DNA of 64,000 nucleotides from Syngnathus acus (taxonomy: Eukaryota; Chordata; Actinopteri; Syngnathiformes; Syngnathidae): positions 3,221,967 through 3,285,966 of the forward strand of contig NC_051091.1 of assembly GCF_901709675.1 (NCBI RefSeq). The letters run 5' to 3'. Below, piece by piece: positions 24,963-38,170 of this stretch. The position numbers were made by a program, and so were the translations under genes. The notes under the pieces were generated by a model. It was not told the DNA's origin. It worked only from the letters and a program-made list of their open reading frames with translations, and ran no database searches. How positions within the stretch are numbered: position 1 is the first letter of the stretch; every line of letters starts with the position of its first letter.

Positions 24963-27900
24963 ATTCTGAGTTCTTCAGGCACAGATATTCCCAATTTGAC
25001 GTTTGTCAAGCCGGTTGTCTTTCTCACCACGTTGTTGCGCGTTATCCCACTGTAGTCGGCCTCTTTGGGAAGCCGGACGTAGAGCTCCGCCTCGTACGCT
25101 CCGCCTTCTCCCTCGTTTCTGGCATTGAAGGTGAGACTCAGGGAGTTCTCGTCACCCAGGTAAACTTCTTTTCTGTCGCTGGGTGATGAGAACACATCCA
25201 AATCATTGCGGCTGCATTCAACGCTCTTTAAAAACGGAGACGGCTTGTAATTTAACATTTTCAGGTTTTCCATCATGCAGAATTTTTAATCTCAAGGATA
25301 AACTCTGTCAAATTGATTCGTTTTTAGAGATAGTGACAGCCCCCAATAAATCCTCCCGTGCTGTTCTTTTGAAGCTACTCGGCACTATGACCCCGAGTAG
25401 TGATTGTAAAATGGAATGAAAAGCAACGTTAGAAAGTCCTCACAATTGGTCTTTGTGAGGAGCGGTCCCCGGAGACCACTTATATGCATAACTGTCCATG
25501 ACCGACTGGGGAAATGACCCACGTCTGATCACAGCCATTTGTCTCAGGAAACTCACTCCAACTTCTTCTGCACAGTAAAACACACTTTTCAAATTTAGGA
25601 TAAATCCCACAGCACGTTCCAACTCCCCCCCCCCCCCCATTTGTATTTCTATTGAGTCACCAAGCCAGAAAAAAGTCTTGTTGAGGCTCATAAAAACAAA
25701 ATCGGGGTTCCTCTTTGATGTCACATTTCCTCCATCCCTTCCCCCCCCCTCTCTGCCTGAACACAAGCGGCCCCTTTGCAAGGTAAGCCCACCAGCTGAA
25801 TTGAATTAAGCAATGCAAAGGAAGTCACACTGCACCATCGCGCCACACCGATGCTGAGAACGGGCAAATATCTGCACCGTGTGCATCGTGCAAGTTTTGC
25901 TGAATGTGTTTTCTTGGCCATTCAGCCATGTTTGAATAATTACTCTCTGCAGTGCACTGCCAGTCCAAGTGGACCATAACTTGGTTGACATCAAATTGTA
26001 TTTATGTAGTAGGGGGAGGGGTTTGTGCAAAGGAGGCAAAGATTCAAACCCTGAACCTCAGAAAGCTTGTGGATCTATTCAAAGTAACAATTATAAAATT
26101 CAATCAACTGAAGTGATTTTAGCTCCTGGATTTGGAGATTGAGGTTGCTTCATGATGACTAAATGAATCCCTAAGTAACTGGTAGGAGGGAAACTAATAA
26201 CAAAGAAATGTTGTTTGCAATTTGTTTCATTGTCCTCAAGTTGTCAAAAGATAATTGAAACAAGATGGCTGAGAAAGGACAATGATTGTCTCTGTTTGAT
26301 CCCCGTAAGCTATGCTGTTTTTTGTGTCTTGTATTGATTCAATTTCTGTGATATTTCCATGGCAACCAGTAAAACAAGCACATGTGCACCAGAGCAACTA
26401 CAACGAGAGCTATCTGAGGGACAGTGTGGATCTGTCCTGCAGAAGGAATTGGGACACATTAAGTTTGTTGAACCAGTTCAAGTAGGAGAAAGGTGACTTC
26501 CTCTCACCCATAAACAGCCAACTTCAGGTCAGGGACGCAGATGTTGTCGTCTCCACAATCCAGTTGGATCTGGGCCTTAGAGAGCAAATGGGAGGGGGGG
26601 GGGGTCAGAAAAGAGCTCCAATGTATACATACAAAAAAGCTTTTAAGAAAGTGGCTCTTTAGTATCATCTTTTTTTTCCTCCACCCTATCAGCTAAATAG
26701 CAGCCAAATTCCAAGAAGCTGGTAGGAGGCGTTTGGCTTTCATGTTGGCACCGGAACAATTACATGGAAAATAGAGGAAGAGAAACAATGTGAGCAAGGC
26801 TAAGCAGAATGATTGCAATCAAACCAGTGATTACATTTTGGAAGGAGATATCTGAAACGTAATATTCAGATTTCACGGAGTTGAGAGGATTAATTGTTTT
26901 AAGATCTGACAAGACAAACGCCTTGGCAAAATATAAGCTCATATGAATATAGTCTCATTTCAACATGCCTTATTCTTTATTTTCCTGTTGTTCTGCCAAC
27001 ACTCCGTCTTCTGTGCCGGACTCTACTGTTGTTGTTACCCTCTTCTCTCAAACATATGGGAGATATTAGATTCCAAAAGAATGCTGCAGAGGCCAAAGAA
27101 TCAGCCTGGCAATAGTTAAAATTGTCTCGGGGAAGATTTACTTTTAAGTCTCTGCTTGTATTTGCACTCAAGGATATTGGCCATTTAACACCACACTCTG
27201 CACATACTTATCGTCGTCTCCATTATAATCATTCCTTGTTCACCTCTTTAAACTTGAGGCAAGCCATGTTTACAGCCGACTCGGCAGAATCTTGTTTAAT
27301 ATCGCATCTGTGACGCAATGAGAAAGTTTCGTGGTTAACTTGGCTGACGTCTAAGTCAAGTCCCTACTTGGTGACAATGTGAATGTGTGAATAGATGGAT
27401 GGATGCATACAGGGCGGTAGTCTAGGAACATTCCGAAAACATCTGTGTATGTGTCCTGGGGAGCATGACATCATTTGTGACTGTTTCAACATTTCATGGC
27501 TTAACAATGTTGACTCACTCCCAGATTGCATTGCTGTCAAATGAGAATAGACAAAAGAAGGCAAATAAATACCTGGCTCGGATGTCATCATTTTCATCCT
27601 TAACGGGCCTTGAGGCTGTGTCAAAGTTTCTTTTTTTTTTGCTACACATGGGATGACGCGGTACCGTAATGTGTTAGCGCCTCCGTTACGAACATGAGAG
27701 CGGCAATGGTTTGCGTTCTTCTGATCATTGATAAATAGATCAGAAAGCTGCCTTTCCTTTTTGAGGCAAGAGATGCGAGAACAAAACCAGATGACTTCCT
27801 GCGTTTTCTTGAAGGCTCCCAGGCCCAACCATAAAGAAACAAGCCGTTCACACATGGACGTCACATGCACAGATCACCTCATATCACATGTATGACATGC

Positions 27901-30900
27901 GCTCATGGAGGAGAGCACCGGTGACATGTACGAGCAAACCGCAGCCAGATGTCTGAAAAGAGAGCGCCACCCTACCCAAACACAACTGTCAGTTCTCCAT
28001 GTGTGTTTTTGTCCGACCAAAGCTCACCAGTCCCTAAACCGTCATCATATGCGTGGTGGGGGAAAATACGACTAGAGTCCAGTAATCAGTTCCTGTCTTA
28101 TTGGGGTTGACCCTAAACCTCTAAGCAGATGGGGTTCAGATCTACAAAGGGGGCCCGTGCGTTGAATGCCACTTTCATAATTGTTGCCAGTAACCTCTGT
28201 GTGTGCAATTTCAAATCATACTAATTGCAAACAGTGGGAGATGAGCTTTACTTTTGGCATGCCATCTGTTACAAGCTCTCGTTATTTGAAGTGGGACTTA
28301 TTTTAAAGACTTGGATTATATAACGCAAGGTGTGTAGCTATTTAGCTATCTTGGGCTAGTTGGTGTGGTTATGCAATCGGTACACGACAATTTATACACA
28401 CATCTCTACGTCGCTACACAATTTACTATCCAGTGAACATTGTGAAAGTGAGATATTGTACAGACCTTCTGCTCTATTCGTTGTTCGGTGTCATCATTCA
28501 AGATAGGTCTGAGGCCATATTGGTCAAGTGGGGCTTGTGGATCCAGGCTAAAGGACAGGCTGATGAAAATGGGGGAGAGTTTATCCCGAAATTCTTCTTC
28601 TGCCTGAAAGTAGAAGAGATGCACTCATGTGAGGAACGGAGGAGAAGAAAGCAGTTAGTCAATCACCACGACCTTTATCTGTGTTGTTTTTAGAAAGTAT
28701 TCCGTTCCTCCATCTGCAAGAATGTCACTAAAAACAGAATACAAAAGAAGAAAGATGGATGTTGAGTGACAATAGAGGGGACGGTTGCCAGCTCCAGGTC
28801 AAACCATCTCTTATCCTGTCAAAAAGCAAAAGACTGCGCTTGAGTGTTTTTGTCGGTCGTGCCGTTTGATCAGACTACCACTGAGTGATGAGATGATTGG
28901 TACTGTAGCCTTTTCAGCCCAGTCTCCGCTAATAAGTGCCTCCAAAAACAACACTTCAAACAAACTTCAGAACCTCCCTATTGGGAAATGACTTTAACCT
29001 TTGTCCTGGAGCAGAAAGGTAGTGCAGGTGCACTCTGATTATATGACCGATGCACTTATTGTCCATGTTTCAAGACAATTCCAGATTAATTGGAGCAAAT
29101 TAGACCAAGGACAGATCACTTCATGCCGATTCATGTATTCTTTGAGTCCCTCTAATGAAGAAGGCTTCTCAATTAGTAAATTCAGACAGGAGACAAAGGA
29201 CAGTGAAATTTGATGCAATCCAAAAAGGATTGTTTGGCATTGGTGGAGGTCTGCACTCTCCTGAGTACAAATTCAATTTTGTCAGTTTGTTCACCGGCAG
29301 TCTTGTTCCGGATTTGGACCGGTCCATCCATCCCACATTTCTTGGAGTTTCACCAACAACAACAACATCAGTCAAGACTGTTTGTTGAACTTTGCATGTA
29401 GTCACCAAACGCCTATTTCAGATTATTGTTTCACAACATTGCTTCATCGCAGTCCTTTGACCCTGCGGTTGAATGTTATTTTATTCAAGGTGGTTAGAAT
29501 GAATACACTGGGACATTTCGGAGATGAAGTCTTTCTTTTTCCCACGCTGCAAATGCTGACTTCAAAAACCTCCATTAATACATCAATACAATTCCTGACA
29601 ATTCTTAAAGAATGATCATAAAGCAGGTTAAACGTGTCAAAAAACTAAATCTGACTGACCCGTAGATAGATCCTGGTGTCATGGCACATGCGATTCCCCT
29701 TGGTGAGATTGAAAGTCTTCACCAAAGTAGGCTGCTGACTATCCAGAAACAGAGTCCTCCTGACAGATTCCTTCTGGTCCTGCTTCATACTGTCCAATTG
29801 AATTTCCACCAGGAAGCCTAAAAGTGTGCACATAGGCAAATGATGCATGACAGTGTGAATTTTTATTTTTGTCATGTTCTGCTCCAGTATGTTGAATCAC
29901 AAAGCACTTATGCAGTCCAGATGAGAACACGGACAATACACGCCGGCGACAAACACGTTTCTCCCCTTTGTTTCCACAATTTTTGTTCGCAATTGGACCA
30001 CAGTTCAGTCCAGTGCACACAAAGAAAGCAAGGAAGTGTAATGGGGACCATGTGTGTGCTGGCGTGTGCGTGCATGTGCTTTACCTAGATGCGATGGGAG
30101 GTGCTTCCCATCAGCCAGCATGCAGAAACTGACGCTGACACTGAAAGTTGAACAAAAAGAGAATCACAAACTTGATGATGTGCGTACATTTTTTTTTTTC
30201 AAACACCGGGAAAAGAAACTAAACTTGCTTTAATCCGTCTGTTTGAAATGCTTCCCAGTTACAAAATACTGCAATTTGCTTAATAAGACATAAACATGAC
30301 TTTTTCCCGCTTCTTTCCTCTGTTTGGTTTCAGAACGCTGCACTTCTGCATTTCTAGTTAAGAACAACTTGGACAGGAAAGCGGCAAATGTGAAGTCATT
30401 TGACATTCTCATGAGGGGAAACTTGAAAGCACTCAAATAGAACTGTGATAGGTGTTATATAATAACGGTCATAGTTTCCATGTTTGCTTGTTTTCCGCTT
30501 TCTATTTAAACATTTGAGCTTTTTTGTCAAAGGAGTAACTGTATTTCCGCAAGAGGGGAAAAACATTAGCACGTGCCATTACTGAATTAGCCGCATGTCA
30601 AGGTTTGGGTGGTCGTACCAAGACACGGAAGAAGTTCCACTTCTTGTGGTAAGCTCACAAAGCTCCTCTTCTTGGTTGAACATTGTGGGCTGCACCGTGA
30701 GAGATGCGCTCGCACTCACTATTGGGCGAGACCTGAGTGAAGACACAGAGGACCACGAATAACCAAAGCGCAAATTGTTTTCTGCTATTATGTATCCATT
30801 ATGCACTGTCCTTTCAACACACCTGTACACCACAGATTTGTCAGCCCCAAAAGCTCCAACGATAAGGTCTGCGAGAGAGAAAATTCAAGTGTGTTATCAA

Positions 30901-33900
30901 AGAGGGGAAGACGATTTCCAATGAGAGCGGAATGCGGTACCGGGGTAGCCATTCAGATCCAGATCCGTGTTTCCTCGTAGCGCAAAACCAAAGTTGGCAG
31001 GGAAGGAACTGGAAGCCCAGGTGCCGGAGAGAGTCTGAGTGGGCGTGTTCTTCAATCCCTTTGGGTAACCGTTGTAAATAAGAACCAGTCCCTGTTGGTC
31101 TTCTCCTCCGTAAGGACAGCCGATGGCCACATCTGATTGCAAAGACAATTTGCAGAGGAGCTTCCAGTAAGGCGCATAATGCACGAAATGCGGTAGAACC
31201 GAATCCTAATGTCTCAAACAGTTACAGAGTTGTGATCATTTGCTGTCTTTCATGTGTGTAGTATAATTTATGGGACTTCCTGTCATGTCACTGGAACAAG
31301 CCTTGTAATGGTCTTCTAAAAGCAGCATCCAAATTATTGCATGAGTCATAAGCATAGAGTTGACATGAAAACTCCTGAATCATAATCCAGTGGCAATTTA
31401 TACAGAACTCCATCAGATTGAATGCTCATACCATTAAATCCATCCTGGTTGAGGTCACCCAAAGGCGCCAATGAAGTGCCAAAGCGACCGAACGGCTGCT
31501 GGCCGAGTAGATGGTGCAGGCTGGGCTCCAGCTGCAAAGGTCCCTTCTGCAGGTAGACGTAAACTTTGCCAAGCTCCTCCAGCCGCCCGTTGGACCCTCG
31601 ACGCATGAACATTGGAGCGCCCACCACGAGGTCATCTAGTCTGGGGAACAAGTCAGAATCAGATGCACAACTGTATGCATCGTTTAAATCTGGTTGGTGA
31701 TCTCACGTAGAACTTGACAAAAAGCAGAAAACAGGTGAAGCTAGCGTGGGAAACTTTGATATGCTTGACCTTGGTTATAATGACAAAATGCTTCCCTTTT
31801 ATTTCTTAATCCCATCTTAAATTTCCCTCCCTTCCCTCATTTCCCCTCTTTTTTCCCCATGTTTCCATCATCCGTACACAGTCGCAGCGAGAGCTCACCC
31901 GTCATTGTTGATATCGGTGGCTGCCACTGCATAGCCAAAGTAGGAGCCCATCTGGAACGCATTAAAAACAAAACTCAGTTAGTCTCTAATTACATCACTC
32001 TCTTTATTTTCTTTGCATGTTCTCTCTTTTGTGCCCTCCAACACCAACCCAAGTGGCTTCCCATTCTAAAATACCCCCCGGGGTGCCCATAGGAGCTCAA
32101 TCTTTCAGCTTCTGTAAAAATGAGAGAGTGACAGCGTTCTGAGACTGAACTTACTTGAGTCTGCTCTTCTGTTTCAATTTCATACTACACATAATAAATA
32201 AGGGTCACATTACTTTGCTGCGTGATTCAACTCAGGGTGATTTGTCGCATGTCTCCACGCAAATGCGATTAGAGGCCCCAGTGAACGAAAAGCCGAGATT
32301 GTCTTACTGTCACAACCATGCAGAGAAACTCATATGGGATCAATGAAATGAGGCAAAGGGCAAAGTTCAAATCTACCGAGACATCACACGAGCACAGGTT
32401 GCCTATTCATACTCGCTCTGTGAAATATGACTCCCACTTCCTGACACGAATGTTGTCTGGATGTGTCCTCAAACTTTTGAATTTGATTATTATTATTATT
32501 ATTATTATCATCATTATTATTATTATTATTAGGTTTTGTATGTCCTCTATGTAGTCATTGCAAAACAATGTGACTTATTTAAATAAATCAAGCCTTTTAC
32601 AGCGTATTTGTCTTATCAACCATCGAATGTTTCGCTGCAACCAAAAACAAAATATTTCATCAGTACGAAACAGCAAAGCCGTTCAAATTCCACCGCTCTT
32701 AGTTCAAAGCTGGTCATAACAACGGACACAATCTGGGGTTTCATCGGCCAACGGGGGCTCCTGCCCGAGGTATTTTTACAGCTGACTTTAACAGTTGAGT
32801 CCAAGAGCCAACAGAGCAGAGAATTTACCCACAGAGAGTCCGTCATGTCATTCATTACAACAGTTTACTCAGCACCAATCACGCTGGGACCGACACTTCT
32901 TGACACCCGCTGCACACTGACCGCCCACATACAGAAAATACACACGCTTTAGTTTGGTCTCGTACATTGGCAAACTAGTAACTGTATCCGTAAAAGAAAT
33001 GTGACCCACTGCTGGATCTAGCAAAATAGTTACCAGTTAACGTGGGCGGCCCAAATGTGAGGCAAACAACAAGGTCATCAGGAATAACGAAGTGCAGGTA
33101 GGGAAAGACACACTTGTGCAATGACAAGGTTGCTGTTGGTTAAACATGCTTATTTGTGCAAAAAATCCACCTCAGAGGAGAACCGGTCATTGTCGGTTCC
33201 TGTAAGATCAGGCTGTGACCTGCTATCGGCCACCTCTCCGCAGGGCAAATTCCTAAACTATGTAAAAGACAACTTGCCATAATTGTACCTACTTGCTCTC
33301 CTGTCACGTTGAGCAGCGATTTCAGATCACTTCCGTTGAAGATGGACACCTACGAGATAGTTATGGATTACAAATCATTGTTCGTGAAGCCTGAAAAATA
33401 CGGGTAAAGGACTTGTCATCATCATTCATCAATACAGCAAATGAATTTATTTATTTGCGCTCCTTACTAAACCATACAGCATGAGTCCTTTCGGAACCCC
33501 TGTGATGAAATCTGCAACAGACAGCGAGAAGCAAAACATTACAACGGACGACTGAAACAATGTTTTGCACTTTTCCAAGCTCGTATTCCCGGTGTGTTTC
33601 AAAACCGCCAGAGACATACTCATTCATGTGTGTGGAGACTAAGTGGTTTTAGAGCTGAGGGGGTCAACAAACCCTACACCCATGTATGTTTGCAGACTCG
33701 ACACTGTCAACATAACCCTCACCTTCCTCGGCATCCCCACTGAACTCACCACCAGCCACGGAATAACCTGCAGGGAGATGAGGCACAGTTGAAAAGCCTG
33801 AGTTATATATGTATATATATAATGTATGTGTATATATGATTAGTATATGTATACATATGTGTATAGGTATGTCCTGTGAGTGTATAGTTTGCGGTAAGCC

Positions 33901-36900
33901 ACCGCATAGGAATTTGTGAGATTGCTTGTACAATGAATGCAATAATAATTCCTTACCCAAGTAACTATCATCGTAGGTCCCCTGCACCTGTCCAGTTTGA
34001 ATCTGCCCAGCAACCGACAATAAAAAATATGAAGGGTAGTAGGCCTTAACAATCTCGTCTGGCGTGGCTGATATCAGCTGACCTAGATTTTAGGGCAAAA
34101 TAGGTTATCTGGCATTTCAATGATGAGTGAGTTGTTTGATGATTCACTGACAATCGTATATAATCGATTTAAGATGACTCTCTATGAAGAGATCCACATT
34201 GATGTGAGCTCACCTTGCCAGTAAAAGCTGCCTGGTCCACCAAGAACGACCCTTCCGTCCTGAAACATATAAGGCACAGGTGTCAAACTCAAGGCCCGGG
34301 GGCCAGATACGGCCCGCCACATCATTTTATGTGGCCCGCGAAGACAAATTGTGCATCAAATTCGTGTGTCATTACTAGAATTGCAAGTTGTCTTCACTTT
34401 TAATAATTTTTTTTTTTTTTTAAATATTTGACCAGTTTTTACTCGTCTGATTTGAAAACGAGATATTTGTCAGTTTGTTTTGTCGCTTCTACTGTATATA
34501 ATATGAGGTGCTCATACATTTATTTGGGTTGACAGTCATAATGGCCCTCCGAAAGAAGCTATGACGACAATGCGGCCCGCGAAAAAAATGAGTTTGACAC
34601 CCCTGATATAAGGGGAGGATTTTGAGAGAAAGCAGTTCCTTCAAAAGTTATAATAAACTCTCGCAGCCCGTTATACACAGTTTAATCTCCACTGGCTATT
34701 GCTGTCAAAACAATATCTTCTGGGTTAATAAGAAATATCGGTCTTACCTTGGTGAAGTCAGCACTAAATCCTCCTTGACAATAGCCCTGTCCGGCAGGTC
34801 CATGACGTTCTGCAATGAAAACCCCCAAAAAATAGAAAACGTTTTTTTTCGGTTTTCAAATTATTGTCCCAATATTGTTCCTATCAGTTTTTAACAATAA
34901 GAAGCAAAGTGATACAAAGTTTCCTGGCTAATTTCTTTCGATAATCATCACCTGTTCGACAGGGGGCATACTCCACAAATGATTTGAGGCTGTCCACAGA
35001 GAGGTAACAAGTTCCTGTCATATCAGCGAAGGGTGTCTCGTGTTCCGTCCTCCAATAATACCGGGGAGCGCAAGCCTGAAAGGCACAGGCGTAAAAATAA
35101 CAACTTTGCACTTTGTGAGTGTTTGAAGTAAAGATCAGTTTTGAAAATTTGAAAGTCTTCATGTATTAAAGTAGACCTGCTGCCGAGGACGGTTCGTACC
35201 AGAATATTGTTGCCTTGGGAACGTACAGTGGCTCCAAACCACTGATGGGACTTGAACTCAACTTGAGTGTTCACATCATTTATATAAAAATTCTGATCAC
35301 CTAAACAGAGAAAAATTCAGTCACAAGCCAGAAGACCAGGAGGAAAAATGAGTGGTGTCACGTTTTATTCGAGTTTGATGAAGTGTTTCCATGACTTCCA
35401 AAAAACACAACAACATTTAAAACTTTCAGCGGTGGGAGTAACACCAGCAGTTGACATTTACGTTCTGAACCTGCTCTCACCCTTGTAATCGTTGCTCCTG
35501 TTTCTGGAGGAGCAGCCAACAGCAGCAGTATTACATCTGCTAATAATAGCGCCGATAGTTCTGTCCCGCCGTCCATTTTCCATCGCACTTATCTTCATTA
35601 GGGTTGCAGATTTTCCCAGCCAGATTACCAAATGCCATCAGAATTTTGGTTCGTAAACTCTTAACCAAAATATTCCTGACCTTCTGGTCGCAGTGTCCTC
35701 ACTTAACACGCTATTTTTAAGTTCCATCCAACACTAAATTGATTTAATGGAAAACCTCACATACTGTTTGACGGGAAATATTACACACAGGAGTGTGTAC
35801 ATATAATAATAATAATAATAAGTGTGAGTCTGTGATCCTCAAATGTGGGCCCTTATCACTTCCTGCCATTCTGATGGTGGTGATTATCTTTCTAGGGGTG
35901 GGAGCAGTATAGATCCTCTGGGGTCCTTGTCCCAGTGGTGACTCTACTCTAATTGGAGCGCAACACTGGGCCTGAGTCCAATTGGAAATCACACTTCTGT
36001 GGGAACGCTGCAAACATAATCCAGCCGTTATCAAAACACACCGGGGGGGACATCAAAGGCTGGTTTCAATCCTAAACAGAGCGACTGGATTAGGGGCTTC
36101 AAAAAAGACGGGAAGCCGTACTTCTGACCTCCGGGTCAAACAAGGGCAGCTCACTCAAAATGCTCTTTTGATAGCATGGCTGGCTACACACAGCTGAGTT
36201 TACATGTACATTCGGTGATGCTGAGTCAATATTATCCTGTAAATACTTTTCCAAAGTCAAAACGACAGTCAAGTTAATTTAGCAGCCGCTCTACCTTGCT
36301 TGTCAAAGTTGATCGTGCTGCAGTTGGTTTGGTTCCAGGGGCACAGGAAGACAGCTCCTCCTTCAGTAATTTCGGGCTGGCTGGTGTTGGCCTTTGGAGC
36401 CCCGATCAGAATGCTCGCACTGCACAGCAGAGAGGAAGAACCAAATTGTCTTGTGGCCAACGACTGATTCAGGAAGGAAAAAATCCCTCACATAAGGAAG
36501 AATCATTTCTATTATTTTGCCATTAGACGTGGCAGGTGATCAATCATGACTTCCTTTGGATTTTCTATGACCACACCATATTAATGAAAAAATCATGACC
36601 TCACTGTGTATCATGAAGAAGTAATATTAGTGCTGATATCTCCTATTGTGAACAATAACTCTGTTAGGGTTCTGTATGGCCAATTGTAAAACAACAACAA
36701 CATGTATTGGTTGTGTACACCAAGATGGTCTACTCTCGTACAACACAAAACTAGCTAAACAGTTTGCACGACCTCTTAAGCTCTTTAGCTTGATGAAGCA
36801 GCCTCTTCCTGCTGTCTTGTTTACCTACCACACTGCAAGAATGGTTTGATTCACATTGGTGGATCACGAGCTAAATCATTCCATGTCAGCAACACACCAA

Positions 36901-38170
36901 ATGCTTCTAATTCAGCATTCTCCAAATTACCCGTAATCCACGCTCAGCCTTTTCTATCTCCGCATGATGTTAACTGACTGGGTTCACAGAAGGAAAAAAA
37001 ATATAAAACAAATTGGACCACCTATCTACGAGCCCTCTGTGAATTATGCTGTATGCAAAGATAACAGGAGAATTTATAGCTTTGTGAACTTATCCAACGC
37101 TGAAAATAAATCCCCTGCATGGGTCTCTGGGTTATCGTAAACAAAAATAAAAGTTTCCGGTCATCAGCTTCCTCCCGATGACATAACACAGCCGCTTAGT
37201 TTCTTGAATTCCAGGAACATCTGAAGCTCTTTAAGTCAGACAAGTTAACATGCACTCGCTGATGTTTATATTAATTGTGCTCAGACCTCACTATTTCCAC
37301 CCTCACAAAGGAAGCATTTGTCCATTACTTTCGAGACAAAATCCACAACTGGCCTGATACCAAATTACCTTTAAATGCAGTAATGCTCATGTAAAAACTT
37401 AAAACGTGACATCGTCACTACTCACATGTACACCGCATCAGTGCCAAATTGCTGAGACATACCCAAGGTATTAATAAAGAGTTATGTCATGATCCTGATG
37501 ATGCATTAACTCTAGAGTATTTTCACCTTTTTATGGGCACTTTTCCTTCGTCTCATTTACCCATTATTCTTCTCAAATTAAAATGTGGAAAAACATTTGT
37601 AAGGAGGTTAATGACTTGCTTTTGGGCCGACAACAGTACTCACAGACAGACGTGCATGTCTGTTTCCAATCACTCTGGACTGGAATCTGGAGTTGCGCGT
37701 GTGCGTCGGTGCGCGCGCGCGCGAGCAGAAAGGGCGCACGTGTGTGCACAAGAGGACACATTTATATTTAGTTGCTACTTGTAAATTATACAAAAAATAT
37801 TTCAATTCGTCACATGTAATGAATGAACAAAGTGCGGTAGAGGACAAAACAAAAAACATTCACAACCGAATTAAATGATACCTGTTAACTTTCCAAACTA
37901 TTTAAAATAAGAATAAAAATTAAGAAGTGTTTAATTTGTATCCAAGTGACAAAATATTGAAACTAACCTGGATGAGTTATTGCTGAAGAACTCCACGGAA
38001 TAGCCAAAATAACTCCCCGGTGGTCCGGTAAAAACGACGCACTTCTCTGTGTCCAGATTAAAAGCCTCGCAAAATTGGGTCAGAATCACATACACCGCAG
38101 ATACTATCAGCAGGGCGAACGGACCTTTCCCCCTTGACCGCGTAAGTGGATGTCCAGAAAAGGTGCCCAT
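21972..38170 (-). CDS. itga5: Integrin alpha-5 (fibronectin receptor alpha chain)
   Basis: Thirty coding exons join in phase to 1,054 residues (human about 1,049). 5' to 3': 38170-37968, 36419-36295, 35300-35200, 35075-34952, 34809-34748, 34259-34214, 34082-33957, 33767-33723, 33511-33468, 33349-33293, 31951-31899, 31640-31432, 31132-30941, 30868-30823, 30732-30619, 30140-30085, 29817-29660, 28603-28466, 26575-26508, 25178-25028, 24228-24136, 24056-23977, 23893-23813, 23723-23618, 23541-23383, 23268-23164, 22788-22675, 22429-22328, 22256-22134, 22055-21972. Seen: signal peptide 1-36, then FNLD, the seven-bladed FG-GAP propeller with calcium loops EFSGDAEED (270-278), DINNDGLDD (324-332), DLNQDGFND (391-399) and DLDLNGYPD (455-463), thigh and calf domains, dibasic KR at 901-902 for heavy/light chain cleavage, transmembrane helix about 1004-1026, then GFFKR (1029-1033). 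The tail GTTMEKAQL is diagnostic of alpha-5 rather than alpha-V, -8 or -IIb. It pairs with beta-1 at the plasma membrane to bind fibronectin RGD. No I domain and no frame breaks. Confidence 0.96.
24366..24534. mobile_element. MITE with perfect 25-bp terminal inverted repeats
   Basis: The left end begins CCGTAATTTTCGGACTATAA and the right end is its exact inverse for 25 bases. TA flanks both sides, the target duplication used by Tc1/mariner-type elements. The element is 169 bases, carries subterminal GCGACTTATA repeats and no coding sequence. It lies in the itga5 intron between exons 20 and 21. A truncated relative is at 13,446. Confidence 0.9.
24541..24823. mobile_element. Nested fold-back element, copy 1 (itga5 intron 20)
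   Basis: A hairpin at 24,541-24,610 and a second, partly deleted hairpin at 24,773-24,823 both use the arm TACACTACCGTTCAAAAGTT and its inverse (the first arm has one mismatch). Between them lie about 160 bases of AT-rich sequence. The same unit is at 41,244-41,545. The arm resembles termini of Tc1/mariner-like elements found widely in vertebrates. No open frame. Confidence 0.85.
24851..24959. repeat. Compound (TA)n(GA)n microsatellite
   Basis: TA-rich sequence passes into about 57 bases of pure AG repeat (24,903-24,959). It ends only about 70 bases from the itga5 exon 20 donor (exon end 25,028), inside the intron. Confidence 0.95.
32486..32531. repeat. (ATT)n microsatellite
   Basis: Trinucleotide repeat with two interruptions (ATC) in the itga5 intron between exons 10 and 11. 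Confidence 0.93.
34275..34605. mobile_element. hAT-type non-autonomous element with 8-bp target duplication
   Basis: The ends CACAGGTGTCAAACTC and GAGTTTGACACCCCTG form a 16-bp inverted repeat with two mismatches. They are flanked on both sides by the identical 8-mer ATATAAGG (34,267-34,274 and 34,606-34,613), the target-site size of hAT transposons. The subterminal GGCCCG motifs are typical of a group of hAT MITEs common in vertebrates. It is 331 bases long, without a transposase, in the itga5 intron between exons 5 and 6, just 15 bases from the start of exon 6 (34,259). Confidence 0.93.
37694..37723. repeat. Alternating purine-pyrimidine (CG/CA) tract in itga5 intron 1
   Basis: A run dominated by GCGCGTGTGCG and an eight-unit CG repeat. 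Alternating CG/CA tracts are the classic Z-DNA-prone sequence. It lies about 245 bases downstream of the end of itga5 coding exon 1. Confidence 0.7.

Noticed and set aside
24857-25276. A 139-codon minus-strand frame ending in Leu-Ser and Tyr-Ile repeats
   Set aside because: Its middle is itga5 exon 20 (25,028-25,178), but the C-terminal repeats are read through the donor into the GA/TA microsatellite and the N-terminal part is upstream intron. Only the exon is real.
21972-38170. Assignment of the integrin to alpha-V or alpha-8
   Set aside because: The transmembrane and tail sequence (LLIYLLY, GFFKR, then [10 protein letters not shown]) and the [20 protein letters not shown] segment match alpha-5; alpha-V and alpha-8 tails differ.
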